Source: Blumeriella jaapii
Taxonomy: Eukaryota > Ascomycota > Leotiomycetes > Helotiales > Drepanopezizaceae
Assembly (NCBI GenBank): GCA_009599575.1
Contig: VWND01000064.1
Coordinates: 310,001-374,000, forward strand
DNA length: 64,000 nucleotides
Direction of reading: 5' to 3'
Part shown: piece by piece, positions 55,185 through 64,000 of the stretch
Layout of the letters: each line of letters starts with the position of its first letter
Numbering within the stretch: position 1 is the first letter of the stretch
Position numbers and translations under genes: made by a program
Notes under the pieces: generated by a model
Database searches by the model: none
What the model saw: only the letters and a program-made list of their open reading frames with translations
What the model was told of the DNA's origin: nothing

Positions 55185-55732
55185 ATGATGACCGCAACGC
55201 CCCAAGCCTCTGAGCGAGCCTTCGCTCTGCAGAAGTACCTGCTCCTGCACTCGCAGCACGAGGCGCTGCAGAAACACCTCGCGCAGATCAGCACCACGGC
55301 CGACTCCAGCAGCGCCTCGTCCTCCACCTCGGCCTCCCGCTCGCGTCGCGCTCGCGCTCGCGCTTCCCCTCCATCTCCTCCTCGCCCGGCTCGCCCGGCT
55401 CGCCCGACGACGACGACGACGGCGGCCTGTTCACGCCCGCGGAGCCGAGTGATCCGCGCCGGGGCAGCGTGCCGCGGGCACACGTCGGCCGCCGGCCGCC
55501 GCGGCGCTCGTCGCTGCCGACGGTGGTCGACGCGGAGGAGCACAAGCTGAGGGACGTCAACCTGCAGATCAAGAAGACGCTCACGGAGCTGCTGAACTGC
55601 GCGAGCGTGCGGCGCGACCAGCGGTCTCGGCTGTGGGTGCAGACCCGGCTGATGGATGCCGAGAGGGAGCTGAAGGGCTCGCGCGCGCGGAGCTGCGAGA
55701 GGAGGCGGAGCGAGGATGTGGGCGCGCGCTGA
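55185..55732 (+). pseudogene. Hypothetical fungal protein with frameshift in a CGCTCG repeat
   Basis: The start MMTATPQASERAFALQKYLLLHSQHEALQKHLAQIS is followed by Ser-rich sequence. The continuation, FPSISSSPGSPGSP, a run of Asp, GGLFTPAEPSDPRRGS, RRSSLPTVVDAEEHKLRDVNLQIKKTLTELLNC and WVQTRLMDAERELKG, is in another frame. The switch falls in the CGCTCGCG repeat near 55335-55362, where slippage or a base-calling error is likely. The helical segments look conserved and coding, so the gene may be intact in reality. About 182 residues would result. Function is unknown; the coiled, charged C-terminal half could mediate protein contacts. Confidence 0.6.
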
Positions 55733-55889
55733 TGCGATGCGTCGCGTGGAGTCGGGACGCTCGCTCGCTTGCTGTTGGAGTACCCCGTGTGGGTTGGATG
55801 AGTGACGGTGCTTCCACCGCCACCCACCCAGGCTAGGCCTTGTGTCTGTGTATTCCAGATCCCCCCAGACTGTCACTGCAGCCGCCTGC

Positions 55890-55927
<38 letters not shown>

Positions 55928-57706
55928 CCGAGCAATTCCTGATTTCCTTTCCTTCTCCCATCCTGTACATACATACATACATACATACTATACATTCACA
56001 GCATCACGGCGCAGAAAAGACAGGTACCGGGAGTAGATGCCTCCACCGCGCGCGCGCCTCTTACCCAAGCCCAACTCTCTTTCCACGGTTGACCTCGCGT
56101 TTTGAAGTCAATCGGCTTGTTGTGCTGTGCTGTGCCGTGCTATGCCGTGCTGTGTTGTGCTGTGCTGTGCCATGCCCAGGGAGAAACGAAACAGCACTCG
56201 CGATGCTGTACTGTATGATATGATATGGTGCGGTACGGTGCGATGCGGTATGGTATGGTATGGTATACTGTGTAATACGGAGTCCTGTGTACGTGGTTGA
56301 GTAAGGTACCTAACCTTCATATACCATACTATCAATTACCATTCTGTATTATACTACACAGTTGTATTGTGTTGTGTTATGTGTGTACTATGTGTATATT
56401 GTATGTGTGTATGTGTATATTGTATATTGTATATCACTTATTTATTTATTCATTTACTCATTTATTTACTTATTTACTTACTTATTTACTCGCTTACTCA
56501 CTTACTTATTTACCTACTCCCCTTTTCTTGGAAAGGCTATGATTACGGTACTGTACTACAGTACTGTACAAGCATCGCATCGCGTTCCACGTCCTGGTAC
56601 ATATATACGCATTTGCGTGTATGCTTGCGGTAGGTAGGGTAGGTAGGTAGGTAGGTAGGTAGGTAGGTAGGTAGGTAGGTAGGTAGGTAGGTGGGTAGGT
56701 AGGTGGGTAGGTAGGTAGGTAGGTAGGTAGGGTGGTGGGTGGTGGGTGGTAAGCGCTACTTGTTGAATGGGTATCCGTTGAATGTACTGCATTGTTTGTT
56801 TATGTGTATATGTATGGTATGGATGGGGTGTATGTGTATATGTGCATGTGTATGTGTGTGTATATGTATAAAGTACTGTGAAGTACTGTAGTACTGTATG
56901 AGGAAGTATCAAGTACTGTAATGTGAATTAGTATAAAATACTATATTGTGAAGTACTATGAAAAAGTCTGAAACACTATGAAGTACTGTGAGAAAGTATA
57001 AAATACTGTGAAGTAACTCTACACACTACTGTACTATGAAAAAGCATGATATACCATAATGTACTGTCAAGTACGGTTGTACAAGATAGTATTAAGTAGT
57101 ATAAAGTAGTATAATCTACTACAAGCACCATGAACGAGTATGAAAGACTACGACGCACCTCTACACAGTACTGTACTGTACTGTACAAGTCGATGCCATG
57201 CGGTGAGACCCCCCACGTCTTAGAGGCGTGACCAGCGATCCCGGCTCCTGGATCGACTCCGACGACCATCGCACAGTGCAGTCCTGCACTGCACTGACTG
57301 TATGTAACTGTATGTACTGTACATACTATACACACTATACGGTACGCGGCTGCTGTTTAAATGCCTCACCGCTCGCGGCGACGCTCGTATCTTATCTTTC
57401 TATCGATCATCGATCTATCGGTCGAAATACCTACAGATCGGTCTCTCTAGTCTGAGACCTGGCAGAAGACCTCCGACCCCTGCCTTCTCTCTTTTTCACT
57501 TTTTTTCCCCTCGAGCGACGTAGCTTTCTCCTGCTTTGGATTTGGATTTTCTTCATACGTTCTGGGTTTGGTAGTGTAAAGAGAGACACACACACACAGA
57601 GAGAGCACCAGAGCTTTCCTCTTCTCCCACGGCCCCACGGCGCCGACAGAGACGCATTTTCCTGTTCACGAGAGAGATTGGTGTCGTGCCGCTGTCCTCG
57701 CGCGCC
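55733..57706. other. Microsatellite-rich intergenic region
   Basis: No gene is seen. It contains (GGCT)n at 55890-55927, (ATAC)n at 55965-55992, TGTGC repeats at 56118-56172, GGTAT repeats at 56222-56272, TTAC/ATTT repeats at 56438-56515, (GGTA)n at 56630-56735, a degenerate AAGTACTGTG array at 56870-57075, and (CA)n at 57586-57599. Confidence 0.6.
56630..56735. repeat. (GGTA)n microsatellite
   Basis: About 100 bp of nearly pure GTAG tetramers, interrupted by a few GTGG units toward the 3' side. The unit differs from the fungal telomere repeat TTAGGG. Confidence 0.95.
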
Positions 57707-59187
57707 ATGTCCGAGAAACTTCCCCCGCAGCAGAAAGGGGCCTTCTTCGCCTTCCTCAAGGTCAGTCCGTCAAGACGACGCCCTCGGCCTGCTCGCGCGC
57801 GACCACTGACCTCGGGCCTGCTCCCCCAGTCCCTCGCATCGTTCCAGGGCGACCTCGCGTCCCTCACGGCGCCGGCCTTCCTCCTCGCGCCGCAGTCGAT
57901 CGTCGAGTTCGCCGCGTACTGGGCCGCGCACCCGGCCCTCTTCGTCGCGCCCGCCAGCGAGCCCGACCCGGCGCGGCGCGCGCTGCTGGTGCTCCGCTGG
58001 TTCCTGAGCACCCTGCGCGAGCAGCACAGCAGCCGGGACGCGGCCGGCCGGCGGAAGCCCCTGAAGCCGCTGAATCCCTTCCTGGGCGAGCTGTTTCGGG
58101 GCCGGTGGGTGGATGGCGCGGGCACGACGCGCCTGGTGGCGGAGCAGGTGAGGTGAGTGCCCCGGTGGCCGGGTGGCCGGTTGGCCGGAGGCGCGAGGCC
58201 TCCGAGGCGGGCCGGGGCTGACGGCGGCGCCAGTCATCATCCACCCGTCACGGCGTGTGCGGTCTGGAACGATGAGCATGGCGTGAGGGTATGGCTTCGT
58301 GCTCGCGGCTTCGTCGACGCGCGCCCTGGCTGACGGCGGCACAGCTGCGAGGCCATGTGGCTCCCCAGGCCTCCTTCACCACCACGGTCCAGATCGAGCG
58401 CCGCGGCTACTCCCTCCTGCACCTCGACCGGCTCGGCGAGGATTACCTGATCACGATGCCCAAGATGCACCTCGACGGCATCGTGACCGGGTCGCTGGCG
58501 CCCGAGCTCAGCGGCACGTCCTACATCCACGGCTCCTCGGGCTACACGGCCCGGATCCAGTACTCGTGCCGGGGCTGGCTGGGCGGGAAGCGCAACTCGT
58601 TCGTGGCGAGCGTCTTCCGTGCCGGCCGGGAGCACGAGCCGCGCTACTCCGCCGCCGGCCAGTGGAGCGGGGAGTTCACCATGACCGACCTGGCGACGGG
58701 CGAGGTGGTCGAGCGCTTCGACGCCCGCGCGCTCCCCGCGACGCCGTTGACGGTGGCGCCCGTGGCGGAGCAGGACCCGCTCGAATCCCGCCGCGCCTGG
58801 CAGGCGGTGGTGAGAGGGATCGAGCAGGGCGACCTCTGCACCGTGAGCCGCGAGAAATCCAAGCTGGAGAACGAGCAGCGCGCGCTGCGGAAGCGCGAGA
58901 AGGCCGCCGGCCTCGAGTGGCCCCGCCGCTACTTCTCCAAGCTGGAGGTGGACGAGCGGGCCGAGGCCTTGAGAGACGCGTCTCGGGCCGGCACCGACCT
59001 GACGAGGGCCATGGATGGGACGCGCGGCGTGTGGGTGTGGGATGAGGAGAAGTACCGGAAGGTGACGGCGGCGCAGAGCAGGAGTGCCCCTGTGGTGAGG
59101 GAGCGGGTGACGAGCCCGACGAGAACGAGGTATGATTCTGGGGTTGGAGGGATCGTGATGAACGAGGGCGAGGAGCGAGGGAAGTAG
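57707..59187 (+). CDS. KES1: Oxysterol-binding protein, KES1/OSH4 type
   Basis: This is a cytosolic lipid-transfer protein that exchanges sterol and PI4P between ER and Golgi/plasma membranes. Exons are 57707-57760, 57830-58152, 58234-58288 and 58345-59187 (introns 69, 81 and 56 bp), giving 424 residues, close to yeast Kes1 (434). The lid region is SEKLPPQQKGAFFAFLKSLASFQGDLASLTAPAF. KPLKPLNPFLGELFRG carries the Lys and Asn of the PI4P-binding site. The family signature EQVSHHPP is created by splicing exon 2 to exon 3. Exon 4 has TMPKMHLDGIVTG and, near the C-terminus, EWPRRYFSKLE. There is no PH domain, as expected for the short subclass. All junctions keep frame. The coding region is very GC-rich compared with its surroundings. 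Confidence 0.94.
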
Positions 59188-60164
59188 ATAGATAGAGGAT
59201 GGGGATGGGCTGGGGCGTTTTGGATGTGAGGAATGAGATACGCATAGCTTTTTGTGATGAGAAGACGCTCGAGTATATAAATACAATTAGACTCTGATTC
59301 CTTTGGCCCTCTTCATGATGGCGCTCTTCATGATGGCGCTCTTCTCTCTCTCTCTCTCTCTCTCCTCCTCTCTCTCTCTTCTCTCTCTCTCTCTCCCTCT
59401 CTCTCTCTTCTCTCTCTTCTCCTCTCTCTCTCTTTCTCTCTTCTCTCCCTCTTTCTCTCTCCTCTCTCTCTCTCTCTCATCCTCTCTCTCCTCTCCCTAG
59501 AGATCTCTCTCCCTCCCTCCTCCCTCTCCCTCCCTCTCCCTCCCTCCCTCTCCCTCCCTCCCCTCTCTCCCTCCCTCCCCTCCCCTCCTCCCTACCCTCC
59601 CTCCCTCCCTCCCTCTCTCTCCCTCTCTCTCTCGCGCCCAAAAAGTGACATCTCCTGCTGACCTACATAGAAACATCCTGTACTCCAACCACATCTCAAA
59701 ATATCGCGAACCAAAAGCAAAACGACGACGACGACGACGAAAACAAATATGAAAAAGAGAACACGGCCCGACACCAAAAACAGCTCTCTGAGAATGACGC
59801 GGCCCATCCGGTCCTTAGCAACGAATGTCTCAGCGCCTCACGAGGTGGAGTGGCCAAAGCCAGAAAGAAGGACGCCACTCGTCTACGTCATAACTCGGTC
59901 CATGAGCATCCAAGCGACCAAGTAAACACAGCACACAGGTAGGTACTTACAGTGGGAACTGCTTGCTACGTAGGTACAGTACCTGGGTATTTAAGACATT
60001 GAGGGGTCCCTCTGTCTTTCTCTTTACCCCTCCGTAACCAACCCTTCTTCTTCTCCTCTGCTGGTATAGTACTGCACACCTACCCAACCTCATAACCAAA
60101 CCCCGAATCCAAATCCCAATCCACACAAACCACCACCACAACAACAACAACAACAGCCACCACC
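59188..60164. promoter_or_regulatory. CT-rich tract and promoter region of the CsbD-like gene
   Basis: A polypyrimidine tract of CTCT/CCCT repeats spans 59341-59632. Nearer the gene, TATTTAAG at about 59986 could serve as TATA box. AGGGG and CCCCT stress-response-like elements are at 60001-60008 and 60025-60030, followed by a CT-rich leader and CAA repeats before the ATG. The layout fits a strong stress-inducible promoter. Confidence 0.45.
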
Positions 60165-61067
60165 ATGTCTGACAAGAACACCTCCACCCTCCAGTCCTAC
60201 ATCGACTCGGCCTCAGGCGCAGTCCAGAGCGCCATCGGCTCCCTGACGGGCAACGCTTCCGACCAGGTATGTACATAACATAATATATTGCAATACACAA
60301 GCAAGGCAGTTAGTCTTGCACCCCTTCCCTCGCATCATCCGCCGCCGTCCCTCGTCCATCGCAAGAGCGCCGCGGGAAAACTGACAGCGAGATGTACCAG
60401 AACGCGGGCGAAGCCAAGAAGGCGAAAGCAGACCTCGAGCACGACGCCTCGCAGGCAACGCTCAAGGCCGGGAGCCTGACGGCCTCTTCCTCGGGCGCCG
60501 TCACCAAGGACGACCCGATACGCACCGAGGGCAGCTGGAACCAGACGCTGGGCTCGGCGAAGGAGGCTGTGGGTGGCTTGGTGGGGAACCAGGTTGGTCT
60601 TTTGCTCTGTGCTCTGTTTGCTTATCATACAGTACCTCTTTATGCTGCCTTTTCCGCTTCTCCTTTCCGTTCGATTGTTTGGTTACACAGGAGCATAGGG
60701 GGGGGGGGGGGGGTTCTTTTTTTCCTTTCTCTCTTTTCTTTCTTTTTATATCTTCCATTTTTTTTGCCCCCCCCCCCCCCCACCCCAACCCTCTGAGGAG
60801 GCACTCAGCTGACGATCCTTGGGGGAGGAATAGAACCTGAAGAACGCCGGCGCGCGGCAGAACGCCGAGGGCAAAGGACAGGAGGCGCAAGGCCAGCTCA
60901 ACGATCTCGGCTCGGGCGTCGCGAACCGCGTCGGTGGTGCGGTGGGTGGTGTCGTTGCGGGCCTCACGGGGGATCGGGAGGCGCAGGTGAAGGCGCAAGA
61001 GCAGCACGATCTCGGCAAGACGCAGCAGCGGGGCGCGGAGCACGATATCCAGAAGCAGAACTCGTAG
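60165..61067 (+). CDS. CsbD-like stress protein (cruciform/mismatch DNA recognition type)
   Basis: A small hydrophilic protein of 175 residues from exons 60165-60266, 60401-60592 and 60834-61067. It has two repeated helical segments: SYIDSASGAVQSAIGSLTGN and GSWNQTLGSAKEAVGGLVGN, then LGSGVANRVGGAVGGVVAGLTGD. This Gly/Ala/Gln-rich pattern, with LTGxxxxQ boundaries, is that of fungal proteins named for binding mismatched and cruciform DNA, related to the CsbD general-stress family. It contains no Cys and many Gln/Lys, resembling hydrophilins. The start has a strong context (CACCATGTC). Intron 2 is 241 bp, unusually long here, and carries a G16 run and a C15 run. Confidence 0.88.
60698..60781. 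repeat. Complementary G16 and C15 tracts inside intron 2
   Basis: G16 at 60698-60713 and C15 at 60767-60781 are separated by 53 T/C-rich bases, within the intron 60593-60833. In RNA they can pair as one uninterrupted hairpin. Confidence 0.9.
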
Positions 61068-61554
61068 AGGATGGGGATTTACTGAGGTGAGGACGGTGTG
61101 GGGGGGGGGGGTATGATCAGGAAAGAAGTGGAGGAGGAAACGCTTCGGTATTGTACATGTACATGTACAGCAAATAGTACGTAACGATACAGAGACAGAA
61201 AAAAAACGATGCAAGCGAGCACTTCGGTAGTATTGTAGATACTGTACAAGATACACAGATATCCATCCCCTTGCTTGGAAGATGTCCACGATGGATGCCG
61301 GATGCTTGTTACGGGTTTTGGTGCTTGGGTTCAGCTAGACAGAGTCACCCAGCCCGCTGCTGCTGCTAGACGTGAATTGGAAAATCGAAAGAAAAAAAAT
61401 TCTGATTTGGGGAAAAACATTTGAGTCCTGGGATATATATGATGTAATTCAAGTCACAAAGTGAGCGAGTGAACCTGGAAAGAACAAGAAAAAAAAAAAA
61501 AAAAAACTACCCCCCCTACATGGATGAATGGGAGGCAAAAAGGATGATACGAGA
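61068..61554. other. Intergenic, no gene seen
   Basis: Contains a G10 run (61099-61108) and an A-rich stretch (61489-61506). No gene. Confidence 0.45.
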
Positions 61555-61638
61555 GGGCTGAACTGGGAATCGAACCCAGGACCTCTTGCATTCAGTGAAT
61601 AACCCAAAGCAAGAATTATACCACTAAACCATTCAGCC
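61555..61638 (-). tRNA. tRNA-Pro(UGG) with a 12-nt intron
   Basis: The acceptor strands GGCTGAA (61632-61638) and TTCAGCC (61556-61562) pair perfectly; the discriminator is C. The anticodon stem CTTGC/GCAAG encloses TTTGGGT with anticodon TGG at 61604-61606. The intron is 61591-61602, at the canonical position after base 37. The T arm CTGGG-TTCGATT-CCCAG is perfect. A T5 terminator (plus-strand AAAAA at 61537-61541) follows. Confidence 0.95.
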
Positions 61639-62378
61639 GATCGTATGATTGCTGAATTGATGTGACGGTCCGCTATCCGTGGAAATATAATTCAATTCAA
61701 TTTCGTGAGTTAAAATGTGGGGAGCGCAACCAGTAAGCGGGCGGGAGCTTAGCGCTTAAAGTGCAGATCGGGGTTTGAAGATAAGACGTGATCACTTGAC
61801 CGATTGGCAAAAAGACGCTGGGTTGTTTGCACGTCCAAGAACATTGGTAGTAGGCATAGATCAGTCCTGTGGGCTGGTATGCTACAGCGCGTGTGAAAAT
61901 TTGAGGACATGTTTACGACGGTACAGCTGCTGCTGCTGAACATCGTGAAATACCGTGACGACAACGACTAATGCTACGAGCACCTTGCGAAATGTTTACG
62001 AGGCTGTAGGCCAGAACTGGTTCGATCTGCAGCTGCTGTACCATGTAGCAATAGCAGAATTGAGGATGAGGGGAGAAATGGCCTCAAGTCGGGCGGCAAA
62101 GCGTCACGTGATGCAATAGCGTCAGCAAAATGTAAACAACCCGCTGCTTCCATCCCGGATCACGCCCCAAGCAAGCACTTCGCGACGACAACCCAGCGCT
62201 CTACAGACCACGACCTCTACGCGAAACCCCATTGACCATCTCGACAGCCTCGACATCAACCGACTTGATTGACGCGAAAATTGTCCAGAACGACACGCGA
62301 TTCCCTCCCATCGCGAGCTCACGATCGTCACGCAACCCTCTCCACACATACACAGATGCGCTGCCGAATCTGGAATCA
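61639..62378. other. Intergenic/5' region of DSN1
   Basis: No gene is recognised. TCACGTGA at 62104-62111 is a perfect palindromic E-box-like site (CACGTG) in the upstream region of DSN1. Confidence 0.5.
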
Positions 62379-63948
62379 ATGACTACTCTCGTCCGAACGC
62401 GAAATCCCCTAGAATCATTGAGCATGAGCCAACAGCCATCGGCGCGAAGGAGAAGCAAGCGGCTTGCTGGTGAGACGGCCCCGAGGTTCTGTTTGCGCCT
62501 CGCGCGCTCGACCGGCCAGAGTGCTGACACCCATCACAGCATACGACGAAGAGGACGGAGACTTTGTGTTTACACGTGGCGCGAAACGAACGAAGACTGC
62601 CCCGGCGCCGCCCGAACCTGTACCTACACCGGCTCCCGCCGCGTCGGCGAAGAGGGGTAGGAAACCGAAGGAGGTCAAGGAGCGCGACGATGAGCCCGTC
62701 ACAACAGCGAAGAAGCCGAGGGGGCGGAAGATGAGCTTCACCACGCCGAACGCGGAAAATGATTCCTTGGTCGTGCCGAAAAAGCGGAAACTGACGCGTG
62801 CCTCTGCTGGCAAAGCTCAAGACAAGGATGCCAACGGGCACCCTCCCGGGACAGATCCGGCAGAGGACGAACGAGTTGATGTGTTAGGCGACCAGAGCGT
62901 GGCGGCTGGCGAGGGGTCAATGGCGAACCAACACTCTACCACGATTGCGCTGCCTTTCAGCGACACGCCCGTCATCAATCGGAACAAGGAATTGAGGAAG
63001 AAGGGGGCCAATGGTGCGCGGAGAAGTAGTCTGGGGCTTCGAGGGCGAAGGGCAAGCTCTCTGATAGACAACGGTCACAGCGCAATTCCGCACCGCGAGG
63101 TGGAGACGTCCGACTTTTACAAGCACATCGAAGCGGAAGGATTGAGTGAGCCCAGGCGGATGAAGCAGTTGCTGACCTGGACCGGAGAGCGGTGTATGGG
63201 TGAGAAGCCCTCCCATGGCGATCCGAATACTGGGGCGGTGTTGGCAGGTAAGAAGTCCGAGCTCGTGGGGGAGCCCGGCTAACAGACACAGCGCGCATGG
63301 TCCAGGAATCTTTGCTGAAAGACTTTGCGAACAAATCCGAATTCTCAGACTGGTTCAGTCGGGAAGAAAGGGCGCCTACAAAGATTATAAAAACGCCCAA
63401 TCCTCGAAACATTGAGCTCGAAGAGAACCTGGGCGGGTTAGAAGCAAGGATCAAATTGTAGGTGGACCTCGTTCTCTGGTTAGGCTCTGCTGATTGACTT
63501 GACGCTTAGGCTTCGAGAAGAACGGGATCAATGGAAAGCATATTTGAAACCGCCGCCCTCGCTCCCTCCACTACTTTCTGAAGAAACAAAGGAAGTAGAT
63601 CCTACACACATTGACGCATCTCTTCTTACACCTGAACAAGCTGCGATACTCTTGGAACTCTCCTCGACGTCTGCGCTGGATACCAGGAAACAGGCCCTCG
63701 AGCGAATGCAGACGTTACAGTCAGACCTAGAATTCAACGTGGATCGGTTTGCGGACGGGGTACACAAAGTCGAGCAGTACCAGCAGACCGTAAGCAGGGT
63801 AGCCGACAAGATACTAGCCCTGAGTGCTGTGAGACTGGAGGAGCGGGATCGGAAAGAAAAAGAAGAAATCGGCACGCGAGACGTGCCTATGCAAGAAGTT
63901 TTACGGAGTCTGAGTCGGATACTTCCAGAAGGAAGCAGTGGGAGGTGA
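62379..63948 (+). CDS. DSN1: Kinetochore MIND/Mis12 complex subunit DSN1 (Mis13)
   Basis: DSN1/Mis13 links the inner kinetochore to the Ndc80 complex at centromeres. Exons are 62379-62469, 62540-63247, 63292-63457 and 63510-63948 (introns 70, 44 and 52 bp), encoding 467 residues in one frame. The N-terminus is RRRSKRLA then AYDEEDGDFVF, followed by Lys/Arg/Pro-rich disordered sequence. The conserved Mis13 block is RRSSLGLRGRRASSLIDNG...IPHREVETSDFYKHIEAEGLSEPRRMKQLLTWTGERCM. RRASSL is a likely Aurora B/Ipl1 phosphorylation site. The third exon adds LLKDFANKSEFSDWFSREE, and the C-terminal helices (LDTRKQALERMQTLQSDLEFNVDRFADGVHKVEQY) form the coiled coil of the complex. I chose the ATG at 62379 (MTTLVRTRNPLES) over the later MSQQPS at 62424, because Mis13 proteins usually carry such a leader. 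Confidence 0.92.
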
Positions 63949-64000
63949 TGTTTGCGTTCGGGATGGGATTTTTCGGGAATGTGACTTTGGGGAGTTGGAG

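Noticed and set aside
55100..55978. 292-codon minus-strand open frame
   Set aside because: It is antisense to the 55185 gene and to a GGCT microsatellite (poly Gln-Pro-Ala-Ser).

Overview
The window is nuclear DNA of a filamentous ascomycete (Pezizomycotina; a Eurotiomycete-like genome is my inference). Protein genes have short introns of about 47-240 bp with GT/AG ends, and tRNA genes with introns are present. Repeated DNA shows C-to-T and G-to-A decay of the kind caused by repeat-induced point mutation (RIP).

Left part (1-32 kb). Intact genes are COX11 (3392-4298, minus), an FAD-linked oxidoreductase (6517-8052), a five-zinc-knuckle protein (11020-13737, minus) divergent from ORM1 (14708-15424), a small GPI-anchored surface protein (16429-17192), a small Cys-containing protein (19434-19781), a Y-family DNA polymerase iota with a 12-nt microexon (24996-26988, minus), a basic/acidic probable nuclear protein (28618-29847), and a four-exon hypothetical protein (30393-31982). 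Among them lie decaying genes: a ROG1/DUF676 lipase with a frameshift (1-627, runs off the window), N-acetylglucosamine-6-phosphate deacetylase (1359-2598), a cupin remnant (5716-5928) and a C6-type transcription-factor remnant (8107-9410). An atypical tRNA-like Pol III unit lies at 20972-21119.

Middle (32-50 kb). A dead Tc1/mariner element with TA target duplication (33490-34857) and an intron-containing tRNA-Ala(AGC) followed by an extra half-tRNA (37750-37921) precede a 540-bp ACTC microsatellite. Next is an intact DHA2-type MFS exporter (39676-41336, minus). Its 5' region carries an 8.7-kb Ty3/gypsy LTR retrotransposon (41363-50028) flanked by a 5-bp duplication GTGGT only 21 bp upstream of the start codon. 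The element interior is extremely AT-rich, but its two 132-bp LTRs are not. A 5'-truncated LINE (41529-42874, 14-bp target duplication, ATC tail) is nested inside it. Three more 3'-end pieces of the same LINE family occur at 15.8, 24.0 and 36.6 kb.

Right part (50-64 kb). A gene-poor, microsatellite-rich stretch contains a 96-bp minisatellite (52.5-53.56 kb) and many GTACTGTAC palindromes. It is followed by a conserved fungal hypothetical gene with a frameshift (55185-55732), a KES1/OSH4-type oxysterol-binding protein (57707-59187), a CsbD-like stress/cruciform-binding protein (60165-61067), a tRNA-Pro(UGG) with a 12-nt intron (61555-61638) and kinetochore subunit DSN1/Mis13 (62379-63948).

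The genes do not form one pathway. They are housekeeping genes (respiratory assembly, sphingolipid control, sterol transport, kinetochore, translesion synthesis) interspersed with accessory islands shaped by transposons, tandem repeats and gene decay. I found no clear new enzymatic system. The most interesting items are the nested retroelement in the exporter 5' region, the odd Pol III units, the polymerase microexon and the dispersed palindromes.
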